DNA of 64,000 nt from positions 124,001 through 188,000 of the forward strand of contig JAAEZD010000002.1 in the NCBI GenBank assembly GCA_018223035.1. Reading direction: 5' to 3'. Every line of letters begins with the position of its first letter. The stretch's first letter is position 1. Both the position numbers and the translations under genes were made by a program. Of the stretch, positions 48,796-57,311 are shown piece by piece. The stretch is from Heliomarina sp018223035 (lineage in GTDB: Bacteria > Pseudomonadota > Alphaproteobacteria > Rhodobacterales > Rhodobacteraceae). The notes beneath the pieces were generated by a model that saw nothing but the letters and a program-made list of their open reading frames with translations, had not been told where the DNA came from and made no database searches.

Positions 48796-50751
48796 ATGAA
48801 TGATCTCCTCTCCGGGGCCGAGCCCACCGAGTACGACGCCTCTTCCATCGAAGTTCTCGAAGGTCTCGAACCGGTCCGCAAACGCCCGGGCATGTATATC
48901 GGGGGTACCGATGAACGCGCGCTACACCATCTTGTGGCCGAGGTGCTCGATAACTCCATGGACGAGGCCGTCGCCGGACATGCCAACCGGATCGAGGTTG
49001 AACTGCACAGCGATTATTCGGTCACCATCCGCGACAACGGTCGCGGCATCCCGATCGACCCGCACCCCAAGTTCCCCGGCAAATCCGCGCTCGAGGTGAT
49101 CCTCTGCACGCTCCACGCGGGCGGCAAGTTTTCCGGCAAAGCGTACGAGACCTCCGGCGGTCTGCACGGGGTCGGCGCCTCGGTGGTGAACGCACTCAGC
49201 GATTCGATGGTGGTGCAGGTCGCCCGCGACCGCCAGCTATACGAACAGCGCTTCTCTCGCGGCATTCCCCTTGGCCCGGTCGAACAGGTCGGCGCAGCGC
49301 CCAACCGGCGCGGCACCACCGTCACCTTCCACGCGGACGAAGAGATTTTCGGCTCACATCGATTCAAGCCCGCGCGGCTATTCAAATCGATCCGCTCAAA
49401 GGCCTATCTGTTTTCAGGCGTCGAAATCCGCTGGAAAACCGCCATCGACGACGGTGAAACCCCGACCGAGGCAACTTTCCACTTTCCCGGCGGCCTCGCT
49501 GACTACCTGACCGAAACGCTGGGCAGTTCCTCCACCTATGCCGAACGTCCCTTTGCCGGCACCGTCGACTTCAAGGAAAAGTTCAACACGCCCGGCAAGG
49601 TCGAATGGGCGATCAACTGGACACCCTCGCGCGACGGTTTCATCCAGTCCTACTGTAACACCGTCCCCACGCCCGAGGGCGGCACCCATGAGGCCGGCTT
49701 CTGGGCCGCCATCCTCAAGGGCATCCGCGCCTATGGCGAGCTGATCTCGAACCGCAAGGCCGCCTCGATCACCCGCGAAGACCTCGTAACGGGGGGCTGC
49801 GCACTGGTCTCCTGTTTCATCCGAGAACCGGAATTCGTCGGCCAGACCAAGGACCGTCTCGCCACGACCGAGGCGCAGCGCCTTGTCGAGAACTCCGTGC
49901 GCGACCATTTCGACAACTGGCTCGCCGCCGACACCAAATCCGCGGGCGCCATCCTCGACTTTCTCGTGCTGCGTGCCGAGGAACGCCTGCGCCGCCGTCA
50001 GGAAAAGGAAACCGCCCGCAAGACCGCAACCAAAAAGCTCCGCCTGCCCGGCAAGCTGGTCGACTGCTCCGCCACCGCCCGCGACGGCACCGAGCTTTTC
50101 ATCGTCGAGGGCGACTCGGCGGGCGGCTCCGCCAAGATGGCCCGCGACCGCAAGACACAAGCCCTGCTGCCCCTGCGCGGCAAAATCCTCAACGTGCTCG
50201 GCGCGGCCTCGTCGAAACTCGGCTCCAACGCCGAGATTTCCGATCTGTCACAGGCGCTTGGCGTAGGGCTTGGCACCCGCTTCAACCTCGACGACCTGCG
50301 CTATGACAAGATCATCATCATGACCGACGCCGATGTCGACGGCGCGCATATCGCCTCGCTGCTGATGACCTTCTTCTTTACCCAGATGCGCCCGATGATC
50401 GACGCAGGCCACCTCTACCTCGCCTGCCCGCCGCTTTTCCGCCTGACCCAAGGCGCCAAGCGCGTCTATTGCATCGACGAGTCCGAGAAAGAGGCATGGC
50501 TCGCCAAAGGCCTCGGCGGCAAGGGCAAGATCGACGTTTCCCGCTTCAAGGGTCTTGGCGAAATGGACGCCAAGGACCTCAAGGAAACCACGATGGACCC
50601 GAACTCCCGCAAGTTGATCCGCGTGACCATCGACGAAGACGAACCCGGCGAAACCGGAGACCTCGTCGAACGGCTCATGGGCAAAAAGCCGGAATTACGC
50701 TTTCAGTATATTCAGGAGAACGCGAAGTTTGTTGAGGAGCTGGATGTTTGA
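48796..50751 (+). CDS. parE: DNA topoisomerase IV subunit B
   Basis: A 651-residue type IIA topoisomerase ATPase subunit. ATP-site motifs are VLDNSMDEAVAG, IRDNGRGIPID and GLHGVGASVVNALS; the TOPRIM part has FIVEGDSAGGSAKMARDR and IIMTDADVDGAHI; the C terminus has YRIDE-like RFKGLGEMDAKDLKETTMDP. It decatenates chromosomes together with ParC, encoded elsewhere. GRYATDERALHHL and the KRPGMYIGG loop distinguish it from GyrB. ATG 48796 (MNDLLSGAEP) is used; a reading from 48646 is possible but lacks an RBS. An AT-rich insert follows directly. Confidence 0.95.
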   Translation: MNDLLSGAEPTEYDASSIEVLEGLEPVRKRPGMYIGGTDERALHHLVAEVLDNSMDEAVAGHANRIEVELHSDYSVTIRDNGRGIPIDPHPKFPGKSALEVILCTLHAGGKFSGKAYETSGGLHGVGASVVNALSDSMVVQVARDRQLYEQRFSRGIPLGPVEQVGAAPNRRGTTVTFHADEEIFGSHRFKPARLFKSIRSKAYLFSGVEIRWKTAIDDGETPTEATFHFPGGLADYLTETLGSSSTYAERPFAGTVDFKEKFNTPGKVEWAINWTPSRDGFIQSYCNTVPTPEGGTHEAGFWAAILKGIRAYGELISNRKAASITREDLVTGGCALVSCFIREPEFVGQTKDRLATTEAQRLVENSVRDHFDNWLAADTKSAGAILDFLVLRAEERLRRRQEKETARKTATKKLRLPGKLVDCSATARDGTELFIVEGDSAGGSAKMARDRKTQALLPLRGKILNVLGAASSKLGSNAEISDLSQALGVGLGTRFNLDDLRYDKIIIMTDADVDGAHIASLLMTFFFTQMRPMIDAGHLYLACPPLFRLTQGAKRVYCIDESEKEAWLAKGLGGKGKIDVSRFKGLGEMDAKDLKETTMDPNSRKLIRVTIDEDEPGETGDLVERLMGKKPELRFQYIQENAKFVEELDV

Positions 50752-50852
50752 GTGAGAGCGGCGACACCGCGCCAATAAGATCTTCACTTATTATAAAATC
50801 TTTTATACTATTCGAAGTTGCGGGTCACTCAATCCTGTATGGAGCAAGCCGC

Positions 50853-51323
50853 ATGGATAAAAAATTACTACTGAAACCATCACTTTTTCTCAATTTTCTG
50901 CTTTTAGTCGTCACTGGTTTCTTTGGCTTCAAGAATTATGAGATAGGTAGAGATTACAATGAAATTAGTTCGCAGCTTCTAAGCATCCAACAAAATTCCT
51001 TTTCCTTCTCGGCCAGCATTGAGAATAACTCTTTAGTTTTAAGTGGATCTGGAAGCACATTCTCAGAGCCTAGCTCCTTGCGAATTGTACCCCACTTCAA
51101 CCAAGATAATGGCTTAACTGTTGAGGGATACGCGTTCAGTGTGCCCACGGGCAAAGGAAAAGCTGATATTTCAAACAAAAAGATACGCTATGAGAATATT
51201 GTAGAAGCTGTATGCGATTATCCGCAAAACTTGGAAAACTGCAAAAATGGACTGGCATACCTTGAAATCCAAATGGTGGTCAACGGAAAGAGCGACACAG
51301 ATACGGCAATGTATTCCAGCTAA
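50853..51323 (+). CDS. Unknown membrane-anchored protein, AT-rich insert gene A
   Basis: A 156-residue protein, start MDKKLLLKPS at ATG 50853 with GGAG eight bases before. Residues 8-28 (LFLNFLLLVVTGFFGF) are a membrane anchor; residues 30-156 are outside, beta-strand-rich with SSQLLSIQQNSFSFSASIENNSLVLSGSG-like segments and a C-terminal pair of cysteines (VCDYPQNLENC). No family is recognised. Codon use is AT rich and unlike parE upstream or the genes downstream, so recent acquisition is likely. A longer reading from 50748 is possible but gives a poor N terminus. Gene B begins inside its end. Confidence 0.65.
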   Translation: MDKKLLLKPSLFLNFLLLVVTGFFGFKNYEIGRDYNEISSQLLSIQQNSFSFSASIENNSLVLSGSGSTFSEPSSLRIVPHFNQDNGLTVEGYAFSVPTGKGKADISNKKIRYENIVEAVCDYPQNLENCKNGLAYLEIQMVVNGKSDTDTAMYSS

Positions 51324-52371
51324 GCTTTCACTTAGCTGTAAGCTCGCATTCTGTTCTGCACTATATCTTTCTGGAAGCGTGGCGGCAGCTGAATGCGTCA
51401 AGCCATTTGGGAGCAACTTATTAGAAGAATCGTCTTGCTGGGATAGTAGGAACATTTCCGTAAACGGAGAGTCGTTTGTAGTACTATCGAACTCTTCACT
51501 CATTGCTCTATTAGGTATTTTGGAAGCCGAAAGCTTCTCAAGCGAAGATAGTGAATTCATCGCAACCCAAGAGCTCTTGAACTTAAGCGAAGAAACGTCT
51601 CTACATTTGATAGCCATACAATTACAACCCCCCGAAACTTTTGCGTTTTCTCCCAATGATTGCTCTGTATTTTCTGTTTCGGATGACGTTTCCCCCGAAC
51701 CTATCGGCCTATTTATGTCGCCCAACGTTATTGAGGATCACAAAAATTGCTATCACGTAAAGAGGGTACTTACTGAGAAGCTTCTAAACAAAATAATAAA
51801 TCAACGAGTTGCAAAAGCCGGCGGAAGCCAAAGCTCGCCTCCCGGTAGCCAAATCGAATCCATTGACGCTTTCTCCAGCATGATCGCTGATCTGTCAAAA
51901 TCCGACATTTTGCAACCCTATGAATGGGAGGAGATTTTAGAAAAAGGAGGGAAGGATGGAATGAAGATCAGAAAGGTGCCAAAGAACGGTTCTTCCAGCA
52001 CCTCAACTGGTACCATGGCTGCAATGGACAGCACGTTAGTTACATTTGATTCCGAAACTCTTCTACCAAGTTCGATAATAATAGATACGGAGAAAAGTGG
52101 CAATATTAGGCACATCCCTGAATTTAAGGATGCGGGAATTATTGAATTTTACTATGACCCAACAGGAGCTGAAGACGATCGGCGGGTTACTATAGAAAAT
52201 CAGTCTATGTCAGGAGACATTATTTATAGAGCGCCCAGTTATTCTATTCAAAATCAATTCGAAGACTGGAAGCACATCTCTTCAGACTCTCAACAAAGTT
52301 TGAAAGAACCATATTTCCTCAAAGAACTGGACGAGTTAGTTCGTTTCCGTGTGCTCTATCCAGAAGACTAG
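51247..52371 (+). CDS. Unknown secreted protein, AT-rich insert gene B
   Basis: A 374-residue protein overlapping gene A by 77 bases in another frame. A hydrophobic segment with small residues at about 33-49 (LAFCSALYLSGSVAAAEC) looks like a signal peptide after a long basic N terminus, so the true start may be later. The mature part has six or so cysteines (ECVKPF, SSCWDS, NDCSVF, KNCYHV), a low-complexity SSSTSTGT stretch, and an acidic end. No known domain was recognised. Codon use is AT rich like gene A. The two are probably co-transferred and co-expressed. Confidence 0.65.
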   Translation: MDWHTLKSKWWSTERATQIRQCIPAKLSLSCKLAFCSALYLSGSVAAAECVKPFGSNLLEESSCWDSRNISVNGESFVVLSNSSLIALLGILEAESFSSEDSEFIATQELLNLSEETSLHLIAIQLQPPETFAFSPNDCSVFSVSDDVSPEPIGLFMSPNVIEDHKNCYHVKRVLTEKLLNKIINQRVAKAGGSQSSPPGSQIESIDAFSSMIADLSKSDILQPYEWEEILEKGGKDGMKIRKVPKNGSSSTSTGTMAAMDSTLVTFDSETLLPSSIIIDTEKSGNIRHIPEFKDAGIIEFYYDPTGAEDDRRVTIENQSMSGDIIYRAPSYSIQNQFEDWKHISSDSQQSLKEPYFLKELDELVRFRVLYPED

Positions 52372-52406
52372 CTTTCCATTTGGTTTGGGACTTCTCGTAA
52401 GAAGCA

Positions 52407-52425
52407 GCCCGGCCTGCGTCCGGGC
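52407..52425 (+). terminator. Weak hairpin after AT-rich gene B
   Basis: GCCCGG (52407-52412) and CCGGGC (52420-52425), 6-bp stem with 7-base loop, 36 bases after the stop. No T-run. GC content returns to the local norm here, which may mark the insert's right edge. Confidence 0.35.
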
Positions 52426-52553
52426 GGAACATTGCCGCTAACCGAAAAGCAACCTAATCAAACGATCCTCGGGGAATACGTTCTCCGCGGCCCTCACGCA
52501 AACGTATACCGTTTGTATATACAGACCGTCACATAACCGTTACACTTCGGGGC

Positions 52554-52844
52554 ATGACAAAACGTGCCCTCCTCCTGCTTGCCCTCCTCGCCACCCCGGC
52601 CTCCGCGGTATCTCCCATTGCCGAGGCGATCTGCGAGCCGACCCCCGCGATGCATGAGAAACTGACCGGCCAGTTCGGCGCCAGCCGGACGGCCTCGGGC
52701 ATCCGTGACCCGGAACAGGTGATGGAGGTCTGGACAGACGCTCAGGGCGACTGGACGCTGGTGGTCACCTATGCGCACGGCACATCCTGCATCGTCGCGA
52801 TGGGCGAACACTGGACGGCGCAGATCCCGACCGACCCTGCCTGA
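52554..52844 (+). CDS. Small secreted hypothetical protein
   Basis: A 96-residue protein with a signal peptide (MTKRALLLLALLATPASA). The mature part is about 78 residues with two cysteines (AICEPTP, TSCIVAM), MHEKLTGQFGASRTASGIRDPEQVMEVW and WTLVVTYAHGTSC. The pattern of a small two-Cys periplasmic protein with GTxCIVAxG ending is common in Rhodobacterales, but no function is known to me. Native codon use. It stands alone with a 328-base gap after it. Confidence 0.72.
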   Translation: MTKRALLLLALLATPASAVSPIAEAICEPTPAMHEKLTGQFGASRTASGIRDPEQVMEVWTDAQGDWTLVVTYAHGTSCIVAMGEHWTAQIPTDPA

Positions 52845-53172
52845 CGCGCCATGCCGCACTGCGGCGGTGTACAGGGGGTGCACAGGTGCTGCACGGATGT
52901 CACCGGGCTTGAGAAAGCCCAAATGCTGCAAGTGCAGCACGCCTGACCATTCCCAGATCAGAAACAATACCCCGCAAAGGCCACGCACCGTTTACACCCA
53001 AAACTCTTTATGATCGACCTTCGACCAACCCCGTTTTCTCCACATGCCATTGAATTAGATACATAATCCTGGAAATTCCGCCGAACCTCCTCATTTCACG
53101 CACGGCTTCTCTACTTCGCCTTAACCTATCGTCCCTCTATACTTTTCCCTGTTGTTGTGTTGCGAGGGTCGG
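52845..53172. other. 328-base intergenic region with a TGCTGCA/TGCAGCA dyad
   Basis: No gene is seen. The dyad TGCTGCA (52924-52930) with TGCAGCA (52933-52939) contains CTGC-N4-GCAG, which fits the second form of the PhaR site reported in Paracoccus. The right part is AT richer and holds the promoter for the gene at 53173. Confidence 0.45.
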
Positions 53173-53994
53173 ATGACCTGTTTTCTGCGCGGCGTCGTCG
53201 GTATGGCGCTTGTTCTGATCTCATTTCCGGCCATGGCCGATCCCATCCGCTGGGCGTTGATAGACGACTGGGACGTGGGCTTTTACCCGGCGACCCGTGG
53301 TTGCCTCGCTTTCGCGCGCTTTGACGATACCGATTTCTTTATCGGGTTCGACACTTACGAAGACGTGCCCGCGCTGGATATCACCGTGCTCGACGGGCGC
53401 TGGGAATCGATTGAACAGAACTCGCGCTACCCGATCTCGCTCGTCTTCGGGGATCAGCCGCCGTGGACGCTCGACATGCTGGGGGTCTACATGGACGGCA
53501 CGCCGGGTTTGAACATCTTGATCGACGCCTCGATGGACCGCTCCGAAACCTTTGTCGATGAATTTCAGCGCGAAGCGGGTATGACATGGTCGTATGGCGA
53601 TACCCAGCTGGGCAAATTCACCCTGCGCGGCTCACGGCGCGCCTTCGAAGAGGTCCGCGCCTGCCAAGAGGCGCATCAGGACGAAATCCTGCGCATGGAG
53701 CTTGAGGAAAAAGGCATCATCGTGACCCCGGATGCACTCCCCCTCCCCACGGAAGCCGCCGCCAGTGTCACACCCGCCGCGCAAACGGACCTGAGCGCGC
53801 AGCGACCGCCGAGCGCGAGCGCAAGGGCAGTCTCCCGGCGTCCTGAGGTGGCCGCAACGGTGCCCCCGCCAGCCGCAGAACAACCCGCCCGGCCAGATGT
53901 CACCAAGGCCCAGCCAATCGCCGCGCAGAGCATCGCGGCACCGATCGCGCCAGTCGATCCCAAAGCCATCAGCGAAGCACTCGCAAGTGATTGA
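53173..53994 (+). CDS. Secreted hypothetical protein with Ala/Pro-rich tail
   Basis: A 273-residue protein with a signal peptide (MTCFLRGVVGMALVLISFPAMA). Residues 22-165 form a beta-rich globular domain (WALIDDWDVGFYPATRGCLAFARF, then FFIGFDTYEDVP) with two cysteines (Cys in TRGCLA and RACQEA). Residues 185-273 are low complexity, rich in Ala, Pro, Ser and Gln. The start ATG 53173 fits the signal; a TTG at 53152 is further up. The gene lies 67 bases before the thioesterase gene. Function unknown. Confidence 0.72.
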   Translation: MTCFLRGVVGMALVLISFPAMADPIRWALIDDWDVGFYPATRGCLAFARFDDTDFFIGFDTYEDVPALDITVLDGRWESIEQNSRYPISLVFGDQPPWTLDMLGVYMDGTPGLNILIDASMDRSETFVDEFQREAGMTWSYGDTQLGKFTLRGSRRAFEEVRACQEAHQDEILRMELEEKGIIVTPDALPLPTEAAASVTPAAQTDLSAQRPPSASARAVSRRPEVAATVPPPAAEQPARPDVTKAQPIAAQSIAAPIAPVDPKAISEALASD

Positions 53995-54061
53995 TCTGTC
54001 GCCAGTCGACAGGCCCACAAACCCCCGCTAGGTTTGCAAAAAGACCAGCCAGGAGAGCAGG

Positions 54062-54466
54062 ATGACGCCAGCGGACGCGCAGAAAATTCTCGATGAAAAC
54101 TTCGCCGAATGGGTGCTTGCCCTGCAACCCGAGGTGCTGTCCATCGACAAGGAACACGCGCTGGTCCGTATGCCTGTGGGCCAGCATCTGATCCGCGTCG
54201 GCGGGATCGTTTCCGGGCAGGCCATGGCCGCGCTGGCCGATACGGTGATGGTGCTCGCGGCTCTGGCCCATGCGGGCGAATTCCGCCCCTTCGCCACGAC
54301 CGATCTCAGCACGCAATTCCTGCGCCCGGCGTCCGGCAATGCAATCCTCTGCCGCGCGTTTGTGGTTCGGGCGGGCAAGGCGATGACCTTTACCCGCGCC
54401 GAGATGAGCGATGAGGAAAGCGGCAAGCTGGTCTCGACGGCGACCGCCTCCTTTTACGCCGGCTGA
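54062..54466 (+). CDS. PaaI-family hotdog thioesterase
   Basis: A 134-residue single hotdog domain. Motifs are HLIRVGGIVSGQAMAALADT, where the Gly-rich turn and Asp in LADT are the active-site area, and the central strand AFVVRAGKAMTFTRAEMSDE. Such enzymes hydrolyse acyl-CoA thioesters as tetramers in the cytoplasm. It stands 6 bases before the HELTH lipoprotein gene, so they share a transcript, but the products act in different compartments. Confidence 0.88.
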   Translation: MTPADAQKILDENFAEWVLALQPEVLSIDKEHALVRMPVGQHLIRVGGIVSGQAMAALADTVMVLAALAHAGEFRPFATTDLSTQFLRPASGNAILCRAFVVRAGKAMTFTRAEMSDEESGKLVSTATASFYAG

Positions 54467-54472
54467 GCCTGG

Positions 54473-55162
54473 ATGCTGATCCGGATCAGCCTGTGTCTGG
54501 CCCTGCTTGTTGCGGGTTGCGGTCGTCCCCTGACCAGGGCCGAGCTTGCCTTTGCTACGTCTCTGCATGGCGAAGAACTCAACGTCGACAAGGTCCGGCT
54601 GGTCGAGGGCGCGCCGCTCGCCGCGGTCACCTTTCACAGAAAGGCACGGCCCCGCACCACCTGCCGAGAACGCATTCTACCGCCTGTGAAAGAGGGGATC
54701 GTGACCGCAAAGCCAGCAGCCATGACCTTGTTCAACAAGGTTTATTTCGTGCGCGAATGGTTTTCCGAGGATTTCCTGTCCGAGTATCCGGAGCTGCTCA
54801 ACCTAACCGCCGCGATGCTGCTGGGGCACGAGCTGACCCATGTCTGGCAATGGCAGAACCGACAGAAAACCGGCTATTCGCCGCTGCGCGCCGCGGCCGA
54901 GCACGGGTATATGAAAGACCCCTATCTGTTTGAACTCGAGGGCGCGCCGGACTTTCTGCAATACGGCTATGAACAGCAGGGCGCGATTGTCGAGGAATAC
55001 ATCTGCTGCCGCGCGCTCGACCCTGCCGCAGCCCGCACGAAACGGCTGCATGACATGCTGCGCGGGGCCTTTCCGGTGACCGACCTTCCCCAGAACCGCC
55101 AGCGCGAAAGGGACGTCCTTTTGCCATGGCGCGGGGCCGAGCTCAGAGGGATATGTTCGTGA
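54473..55162 (+). CDS. Lipoprotein with HExxH metalloprotease motif
   Basis: A 229-residue protein. Signal peptide with lipobox VAGC (MLIRISLCLALLVAGC, Cys16), so anchored to a membrane. The zinc signature is GHELTHVWQWQ (HExxH, about residue 121-127), and RAAAEHGYMKDP plus ALEYICC-like EEYICCRAL follow; the third ligand may be the Glu in VEEYIC. It resembles DUF4157-like secreted metalloproteases. Function unknown. It is convergent with the cytochrome c gene: the two stops are adjacent (55162 and 55163). Confidence 0.75.
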   Translation: MLIRISLCLALLVAGCGRPLTRAELAFATSLHGEELNVDKVRLVEGAPLAAVTFHRKARPRTTCRERILPPVKEGIVTAKPAAMTLFNKVYFVREWFSEDFLSEYPELLNLTAAMLLGHELTHVWQWQNRQKTGYSPLRAAAEHGYMKDPYLFELEGAPDFLQYGYEQQGAIVEEYICCRALDPAAARTKRLHDMLRGAFPVTDLPQNRQRERDVLLPWRGAELRGICS

Positions 55163-55567
55163 TCAGCCTTCGGTGCCGACCTGGATGCTTTCCAGATAAG
55201 TCATGAGCGCCGCCAGCGGGCGTGGCGTCGGCGTCATCGTGCCTTCGACCTCGACGGGCACCAGCTCGCCTTCGAGAAGGTCGCCGAATTCGGGCATGAC
55301 GCTGGCCGCCTTGCCACGGCCATAGCCGTCAATCTGGGAAAGCACATGCGCACGCGGGAAAACGCCATCGTTGCGCTCGGATATGCGCGTCAGGTCCGGG
55401 GCCACGGTGCCGTCATTCAACCGCATACCAGTCGCCGTAGCGGTATGACATCCCGAGCAATTCCGCGCGAAAAGCATCTCTCCCTCATCGGGGCCGGGCA
55501 TCACGTCGACGGCACAGGCCGCCGCGATGAACAAGGCCGGCAGGCTCCACAAAGCTTTGGCGATCAT
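55163..55567 (-). CDS. Lipoprotein c-type cytochrome
   Basis: A 134-residue protein with lipobox AAAC (MIAKALWSLPALFIAAAC, Cys18) and one haem-binding CSGCH (near residue 37); the distal ligand is the Met in SVMPEFG near residue 91. It is a small class I cytochrome anchored to the periplasmic side. Its electron partner is unknown; no terminal oxidase is nearby. The Ldh-family dehydrogenase gene is 83 bases upstream on the same strand. Confidence 0.88.
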   Translation of the reverse strand: MIAKALWSLPALFIAAACAVDVMPGPDEGEMLFARNCSGCHTATATGMRLNDGTVAPDLTRISERNDGVFPRAHVLSQIDGYGRGKAASVMPEFGDLLEGELVPVEVEGTMTPTPRPLAALMTYLESIQVGTEG

Positions 55568-55650
55568 TGGCTTTTATCCTCTCAACCCACATGGCGAGTC
55601 TGCCGGAGCGCGCGCCGTTCGGCAAGTGGCCCGGGCAAAAACTGTGCCGC

Positions 55651-56637
55651 TTATGCCTTGGGCGCGGCGAGTTCGCCCACCTGTGCCCAAAGCGTTTCGT
55701 CCAGCGCCACCGGATCGGCGTGCCGCTTGCCCTGCCCCGGCAGCCGCCCGCCCTCTTCGGCGGCAACAGCCTCGGCCAGTGCCGCGAAACGCGCACCGAA
55801 GGTATCTGTGCAGCCTGGATCGATCAGCAGGTAGAACTGGCCCAGATCATGCGGCGGCCCGTCGGGCGCCTTCAGCGGTTTGACGTCGAGCGAATTGACG
55901 CCGCCCGTCATGCCCGCGGCCAGCAATTCCGCCATCACGCCAAAGCCCCAGCCCTTGTAGCCGCCCATCGACACCAGCGTCCCGCCCAGCGCGGCCTCTG
56001 GGTCGGTGGTCGGACGGCCCTCGGCGTCAAGCGCCCAGCCTTCGGGGATGGGTTCACCCGCCGCCTTGGCCATGGTGATCTTGCCCAGCGCGACGGTAGT
56101 GGTGGACTGGTCGAACTGCATGGCAACACCGCCCTGCCCGTCCGGCACGGAAAAGGCGATCGGGTTGGTACCGATCACCCGCGACCGTCCGCCCGGCGGC
56201 GCAACGATGGGCGAGGCATTGGTGAACCCGATCCCGATCAACCCCGCCCGCGCGATCTGCCCCGTGAAAAAGCCAAGCGAGGTGCAGGTATGCGTATGCC
56301 CTACCGCAAGCGACGCGGTGCCGTTTTCACGCGCCGCCGCCACGGCCTCGGGCAGGCCGCGCGCAAAGGCCGGTTGCGCAAACCCCATGCGCCCGTCGAC
56401 GCGGACAAATCCGGGGCGCGGGCGGTCGACTGCAGGCTCGACATCGCCTTCGACCCGGCCCGAGACAAGCTGTTTGCAATAGCTTTCAAGGTAATAAAGC
56501 CCGCAGATCCGGTTCCCGACAGCCTCGGCCTCGACCACGGCGGCCGTCACTTCGGCCGCAACCCATGGCGCGGCCCCGTGGCTTTCCAGCGCCGCCTGCG
56601 TGGCCTCACCGATTTCCTTCAGCGAAACCTCGATCAT
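55651..56637 (-). CDS. Ldh-family (malate/L-lactate/delta1-piperideine) NAD(P)H-dependent dehydrogenase
   Basis: A 328-residue oxidoreductase of the Ldh2/YlbC family. Visible are NRICGLYYLESYCKQL, FVRVDGRMGFAQPAFARGLPEAV, GHTHTCTSLGFFTGQIARAGLIGIGFTNASPIVAPPGGRSRVIGTNPIAF (Arg and Asn of the NAD site). Enzymes of the family reduce malate-like or cyclic imino acids with NAD(P)H. The substrate cannot be set. It overlaps the end of lolD by 4 bases (TGA within ATG), so it is transcribed with the Lol genes, though a functional tie is unlikely. Confidence 0.88.
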   Translation of the reverse strand: MIEVSLKEIGEATQAALESHGAAPWVAAEVTAAVVEAEAVGNRICGLYYLESYCKQLVSGRVEGDVEPAVDRPRPGFVRVDGRMGFAQPAFARGLPEAVAAARENGTASLAVGHTHTCTSLGFFTGQIARAGLIGIGFTNASPIVAPPGGRSRVIGTNPIAFSVPDGQGGVAMQFDQSTTTVALGKITMAKAAGEPIPEGWALDAEGRPTTDPEAALGGTLVSMGGYKGWGFGVMAELLAAGMTGGVNSLDVKPLKAPDGPPHDLGQFYLLIDPGCTDTFGARFAALAEAVAAEEGGRLPGQGKRHADPVALDETLWAQVGELAAPKA

Positions 56638-57311
56638 ATGAGCTGACCATCGGTCAGGTGGATGACCCGGTCCATCCGCGCGGCAAGGTCAAGGTTATGA
56701 GTCGCGATCAGCGCCGCCATTTCGGTGGTACGCACCAGATCAATCAGCGCCCCGAACACGGTCTCGGACGTTGCTGGGTCAAGGTTGCCGGTCGGCTCAT
56801 CCGCCAGCAAAAGACGCGGGCCATTGGCCATGGCGCGGCAAAAGGCGACCCGCTGCTGTTCGCCCCCCGACAGCGCCGCCGGACGATGGCTTGCACGCGG
56901 GCCGACGCCGACACGGGTGAGCAATTCCGTGGCTCGTGCTACCGCCGCGCTCCTGTCCACACCGTTCGCCAGTTGCGGCAGGGTAACGTTTTCCGCCGCC
57001 GTGAACTCGGGCAGCAAGTGGTGAAACTGGTAGATGAACCCGACATCGCGCCGCCGTACCTGCGTGCGCACCGCGTCACCCTCGCCGGTCATGTCCTGAC
57101 CGGCAATCCGAACCCTTCCCGTATCGGGCGTATCCAGCAGCCCCGCGATATGCAAAAGGGTCGACTTTCCCGCCCCCGAGGGCGCGACAAGGGCAACGAT
57201 CTCGCCCTTGCCGACGCTCAGATCGATGTTGTCGAGCACCCGCACCTCGCCCGGCAGGCCCTTGTTGTAGGTCTTTGAGATTCCGCCCAGATCCAGCGCA
57301 ACATCACTCAT
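56634..57311 (-). CDS. lolD: Lipoprotein-releasing system ATPase LolD
   Basis: A 225-residue ABC ATPase. Walker A APSGAGKST (near residue 45), signature LSGGEQQR, Walker B LLADEPTGNLDPAT and ALIATHNLDLA (switch His). The LTDGQLI ending and overall size match LolD, which powers extraction of outer-membrane lipoproteins. It overlaps the LolC/E permease gene by 8 bases and the Ldh gene by 4 bases. Given three other envelope lipoproteins in this window, it may release them for the outer membrane. Confidence 0.92.
   Translation of the reverse strand: MSDVALDLGGISKTYNKGLPGEVRVLDNIDLSVGKGEIVALVAPSGAGKSTLLHIAGLLDTPDTGRVRIAGQDMTGEGDAVRTQVRRRDVGFIYQFHHLLPEFTAAENVTLPQLANGVDRSAAVARATELLTRVGVGPRASHRPAALSGGEQQRVAFCRAMANGPRLLLADEPTGNLDPATSETVFGALIDLVRTTEMAALIATHNLDLAARMDRVIHLTDGQLI

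Noticed and set aside
50748..50852. Upstream extension of AT-rich gene A to a TTG overlapping the parE stop
   Set aside because: The extra 35 residues place a second hydrophobic stretch before the membrane anchor and lack a good ribosome-binding site; ATG 50853 has GGAG before it.
55567..56646. Plus-strand open frame of 359 codons opposite the Ldh-family gene
   Set aside because: Antisense shadow; the minus-strand product shows full family motifs.
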